From Thermodesulfovibrionales bacterium (lineage in GTDB: Bacteria; Nitrospirota; Thermodesulfovibrionia; Thermodesulfovibrionales; SM23-35), in NCBI GenBank assembly GCA_020053565.1, contig JAGVMY010000022.1, positions 1 to 9,497 on the forward strand: a stretch of 9,497 nt of DNA. Reading direction: 5' to 3'. Both the position numbers and the translations under genes were made by a program. The notes under the pieces were generated by a model. It made no database searches. It saw nothing but the letters and a program-made list of their open reading frames with translations, and was not told the origin of the DNA. Shown in pieces: positions 7,557-9,497 of this stretch. Every line of letters begins with the position of its first letter. Position 1 is the stretch's first letter.

Positions 7557-7728
7557 CTTTAACAACTGATACCAGGTTCGGGATGAGATCATGCCTCCGT
7601 TTGAGCTGGACATCGATCTGTTTCCAGGCATTTATTACCTCGTTTCTGAGTGAAACAAGTTTGTTATATATTACGACCATCCAGAGCAGGAGCAAAACAG
7701 TTATCGCAATCAGAATCCAACCTACCAT
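7495..7728 (-). pseudogene. lemA: Truncated lemA (N-terminal third only)
   Basis: Residues 1-59 are a clear LemA start: a membrane helix (~3-21), IYNKLVSLRNEV, then AWKQIDVQLKRRHDLIPNLV and VKGY. The normal protein is about 185 residues; here the likeness stops at VKGY (about base 7552) and a meaningless tail runs to TGA at 7495. The abandoned sequence continues in another frame as a zinc-ribbon remnant, so an internal deletion joined two genes. The start is intact, with GGAGGGA four to five bases before ATG 7728, and a TATAAT at 7759-7764. A 77-residue membrane-anchored stub could still be made. A sequencing or assembly error is the alternative, but a single-base shift cannot explain the missing LemA body. 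Confidence 0.8.
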
Positions 7729-7758
7729 ATTCCCTCCATAAAAACTTCTCTTGAAAGT

Positions 7759-7764
7759 ATTATA
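7759..7764 (-). promoter_or_regulatory. Candidate -10 box upstream of the lemA remnant
   Basis: A perfect TATAAT on the - strand, 30 bases before the lemA ATG. It would give a leader of about 24 bases carrying GGAGG, a normal arrangement. No convincing -35 box is seen at 16-18 bases. It follows the M23 gene and may now serve mgsA and later genes. Confidence 0.4.
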
Positions 7765-7817
7765 GCCTATACAAACAGTTCATATCGGTTATGAAATTAA
7801 AGTGCTTGAATCTGACG

Positions 7818-7836
7818 GTGACAGAAAATCTGTCAC
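7818..7836 (-). terminator. Hairpin over the stop codon of the M23 gene
   Basis: GTGACAG (7818-7824) and CTGTCAC (7830-7836) form a perfect 7-base-pair stem with a 5-base loop, overlapping the TGA at 7833-7835. No run of T follows on the - strand, so it is not a classical intrinsic terminator; it may protect the 3' end or act with Rho. It separates the M23 gene from the lemA remnant. Confidence 0.35.
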
Positions 7837-8684
7837 AGGCCCAGTCCTACTATGGAAACAGGGTTTACGTTTATATTCAACACCTTTACTCCAAAATGGA
7901 GATGGGGGTTGTTTGACCTGCCTGTCGAACCCACAAAACCGATTACATCACCTTTTGACATAATATCTTGAGGTTTGATGTTGAACTTCGAAAGATGCAT
8001 ATAAATGGTATATATTCCCAGACCGTGGTCGAGGATAACTGTATTACCGCCGAAAAACAGCTCTTCTGCCAGAACAACTCTGCCACTATTTGATGCCCTT
8101 ACTTCCTCTCCCACTTTACCTTTTATATCTATTCCCCTGTGTACACTTATCTTTTTCTTATTGATTATCCTTTTTGTGCCGAATTTTGTTGTGACATCAT
8201 GTTCAAGTGGGAGTACAAACTTTCCTCTCCAAAATCTATCTGTCGTTGTTTCAAATATCGTTTTTAATCTCTCATCCTCCAATTCCACCCTTTTAAGATT
8301 CTCACGACTCAAAAATACTTTATCCCTGGGTAGAGTAAGCCTCTGTGTTGGAAACAGGGTATGTCTTACTACCAAATCTAAATTCGTTTTCTTTTCTCCG
8401 ACACTCACCTGAATTGTATACGCTCCTGGCTTTGTTTCCAATCCAACCGCTCCCACAGCAATAAAACAGTCTTTCCCGCAACTACTGAAATAAAATGGCT
8501 TCCCGTTTAATGACGCATCAGGTAACTGTAAAGTCTTTGCATCTGCTACCGTAATGATAAAAGCGTCTCCAGGACTGATTTCATAAGGTGAAACCTCTGC
8601 CTGAAAGGCACTGACAAAGGTATGTGTGAAAAAGAAAAAAAGTACAGATGCAAAGAAACCTAAAATAGTAGTATAAATCTTCAT
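7833..8684 (-). CDS. Exported M23-family peptidoglycan endopeptidase
   Basis: Probable zinc endopeptidase that cuts peptide cross-links in the cell wall, acting in the periplasm. The 283-residue protein starts with a signal peptide (hydrophobic 7-19, cleavage likely after V24-S-A26). Residues ~28-110 form a beta-rich N-terminal domain containing C69-GKD-C73, a pair that could form a disulfide. The M23 (LytM-like) domain covers ~165-275: H182-R-G-I-D186, YMHLS, and H261-L-H263-FG give the metal ligands, and all are present, so it should be active rather than an EnvC-type regulator. ATG 8684 is fixed by TAG three codons upstream; only AGG five bases before it serves as ribosome binding site. 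An extended -10 promoter lies at 8698-8706. It is divergent from another exported peptidase gene. Confidence 0.92.
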   Translation of the reverse strand: MKIYTTILGFFASVLFFFFTHTFVSAFQAEVSPYEISPGDAFIITVADAKTLQLPDASLNGKPFYFSSCGKDCFIAVGAVGLETKPGAYTIQVSVGEKKTNLDLVVRHTLFPTQRLTLPRDKVFLSRENLKRVELEDERLKTIFETTTDRFWRGKFVLPLEHDVTTKFGTKRIINKKKISVHRGIDIKGKVGEEVRASNSGRVVLAEELFFGGNTVILDHGLGIYTIYMHLSKFNIKPQDIMSKGDVIGFVGSTGRSNNPHLHFGVKVLNINVNPVSIVGLGL

Positions 8685-8697
8685 ATCAGCCTATAGA

Positions 8698-8706
8698 ATT
8701 ATAGCA
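8698..8706 (-). promoter_or_regulatory. Extended -10 promoter of the M23 gene
   Basis: The - strand reads TGCTATAAT, an exact extended -10 element, ending 13 bases before ATG 8684. Transcription would begin about 7-9 bases before the ATG, leaving a very short leader with AGG at its very 5' end. No good -35 box is seen, as is usual for extended -10 promoters. Confidence 0.55.
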
Positions 8707-8719
8707 AAACCTGTTCTAT

Positions 8720-8728
8720 TGATATAAT
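8720..8728 (+). promoter_or_regulatory. Extended -10 promoter of the MA-clan peptidase gene
   Basis: The + strand reads TGATATAAT, again an exact extended -10 element, ending only 5 bases before ATG 8734. Transcription would begin at or next to the A of the ATG, predicting a leaderless mRNA; no Shine-Dalgarno sequence is present. It is back to back with the M23 promoter, with 13 bases between the two elements. Confidence 0.45.
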
Positions 8729-8733
8729 ATCTT

Positions 8734-9497
8734 ATGCTCAAGAAAATTCTTTTACTGACTCTCATTATCATAGCATCCTCTATACCTTCTGAAGCTATTA
8801 ATCTGAAGGAATATAAAATTTCTAAAATCATTATTCAGTATGAGCCACCCCTTGAAAATGCTGCGATGAACCTATCAGATGTCTACCTCAAGGTCAAGAC
8901 TGATACCGAAAACAAACTGAAATGGAAAATCGAATTCATCCCGACAACCATCTTAATCCATAAGAGAACTGCATTTCAGGAGATGGCTCAAAATGAGCTC
9001 GTTACAGCCTTTGCTCTCCCCGGGAAAAACATTATCGTCATCGATTATTCAAAAATGGAGAGAACACCTTTTGACCTTATAGCTACCTTCGAGCATGAGG
9101 TATGTCATCTGCTGCTGCACCACAATATTAAAGAAAGAAATATTCCTAAATGGCTGGATGAAGGCGTTTGTCAATGGGCAAGCGGTGGAATTGCTGATAT
9201 TATTAATCCCGGAGAAAAAGACATTTTAAAACAGGCTGTGTTGTCAAATACTTTATTTGCTTTGAAGGATATTGCCTTCACCTTTCCTGAACAACAGAGG
9301 GGGTTACTTCTGTCATATGAGGAAAGCAAAAGTTTTGTAGAATTTGTTGTGTATGAATATGGGACAGAGAAACTCCTATCAGTTCTCAACAGCCTCAAGA
9401 AAGGCGCGACTATTGGGCAGGCAGTACAGGAGAATCTCTCAGTCGAACTGACTGTGCTTGAGCAGAAGTGGAAGAAGAGCCTTATAGGGCAGTATTC
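8734..9497 (+). CDS. Exported MA-clan (Peptidase_MA-like) zinc metallopeptidase; 3' partial
   Basis: The frame is open from ATG 8734 to the window end (254 codons plus two bases) without a stop, so the C-terminus is missing. A signal peptide is evident: MLKK, a hydrophobic core at 5-14, and likely cleavage after S19-E-A21. The active site is H121-E-V-C-H125, and the third zinc ligand is probably E143 in WLDEG (140-144), the usual layout of Peptidase_MA-like gluzincins. Substrate is unknown; it would act in the periplasm or outer membrane. An in-frame TAA at 8725 fixes ATG 8734 as the earliest start. Related proteins often continue into tetratricopeptide repeats, which may lie beyond the window (not visible). 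It is divergent from an M23 endopeptidase gene, so the two may share regulation in envelope maintenance. Confidence 0.85.
   Translation, partial: MLKKILLLTLIIIASSIPSEAINLKEYKISKIIIQYEPPLENAAMNLSDVYLKVKTDTENKLKWKIEFIPTTILIHKRTAFQEMAQNELVTAFALPGKNIIVIDYSKMERTPFDLIATFEHEVCHLLLHHNIKERNIPKWLDEGVCQWASGGIADIINPGEKDILKQAVLSNTLFALKDIAFTFPEQQRGLLLSYEESKSFVEFVVYEYGTEKLLSVLNSLKKGATIGQAVQENLSVELTVLEQKWKKSLIGQY

Noticed and set aside
7495..7631. lemA broken by a simple one-base frameshift.
   Set aside because: After the break no frame resumes LemA sequence; the sequence that follows is zinc-ribbon-like, so material is missing.
7381..7760. A mobile element causing the lemA break.
   Set aside because: No transposase fragment, terminal inverted repeat or target duplication is visible around the junction.
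9171..9398. A 75-codon open frame on the - strand at the right end.
   Set aside because: It lies opposite the HExxH peptidase gene, which has a signal peptide, a zinc site and an uninterrupted frame.
1..9497. tRNA, rRNA, riboswitch, CRISPR or prophage signals.
   Set aside because: No cloverleaf, spaced direct repeats, conserved rRNA blocks or phage genes were seen; the non-coding gaps are all under 200 bases.

Overview
The window looks like ordinary chromosome from a Gram-negative, moderately AT-rich bacterium. Its gene content (short FtsK, RNase J, UppP, MgsA, LemA, a multihaem-type sensor domain fused to a cyclase) resembles Nitrospirota or the former deltaproteobacteria. That placement is inferred from gene families and style; no marker gene here fixes it.

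Left part (1-2365, + strand): a cyclic-nucleotide signalling pair. The first gene is cut at its 5' end. It carries a DUF3365/Tll0287-type sensor with a c-type haem motif (CMKCH), one membrane helix, a class III nucleotide cyclase domain and a degenerate PilZ-like tail. After a 178-base gap comes a class II cyclic-nucleotide phosphodiesterase of the metallo-beta-lactamase fold. Together they could make and destroy one second messenger. The cyclase lacks the usual adenine-selecting residues, and its base composition changes sharply where sensor meets output.

Middle part (2366-7365, - strand): a housekeeping cluster, read right to left: mgsA (methylglyoxal synthase), rnj (RNase J), uppP (undecaprenyl-diphosphatase) and ftsK (DNA translocase). 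rnj, uppP and ftsK are separated by 5 bases and then overlap by 16, so they are probably one operon. ftsK and the phosphodiesterase gene converge with their stop codons touching.

Right part (7437-9497): a deletion scar in which the first third of a lemA gene runs directly, out of frame, into what looks like the zinc-finger tail of a second protein, probably the M48 peptidase that often follows lemA. The old promoter and ribosome binding site remain and now sit upstream of mgsA. Beyond this, two exported peptidase genes diverge from a 49-base promoter region: an M23 peptidoglycan endopeptidase (-) and an MA-clan HExxH metallopeptidase (+) that runs off the window. Several start codons here lie very close to perfect TATAAT boxes and lack good Shine-Dalgarno sequences, which suggests leaderless or near-leaderless mRNAs.

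No tRNA, rRNA, CRISPR array, insertion sequence or attachment site was seen. The best candidate for something under-described is the haem-sensor cyclase/phosphodiesterase pair; the most clear-cut oddity is the lemA scar.
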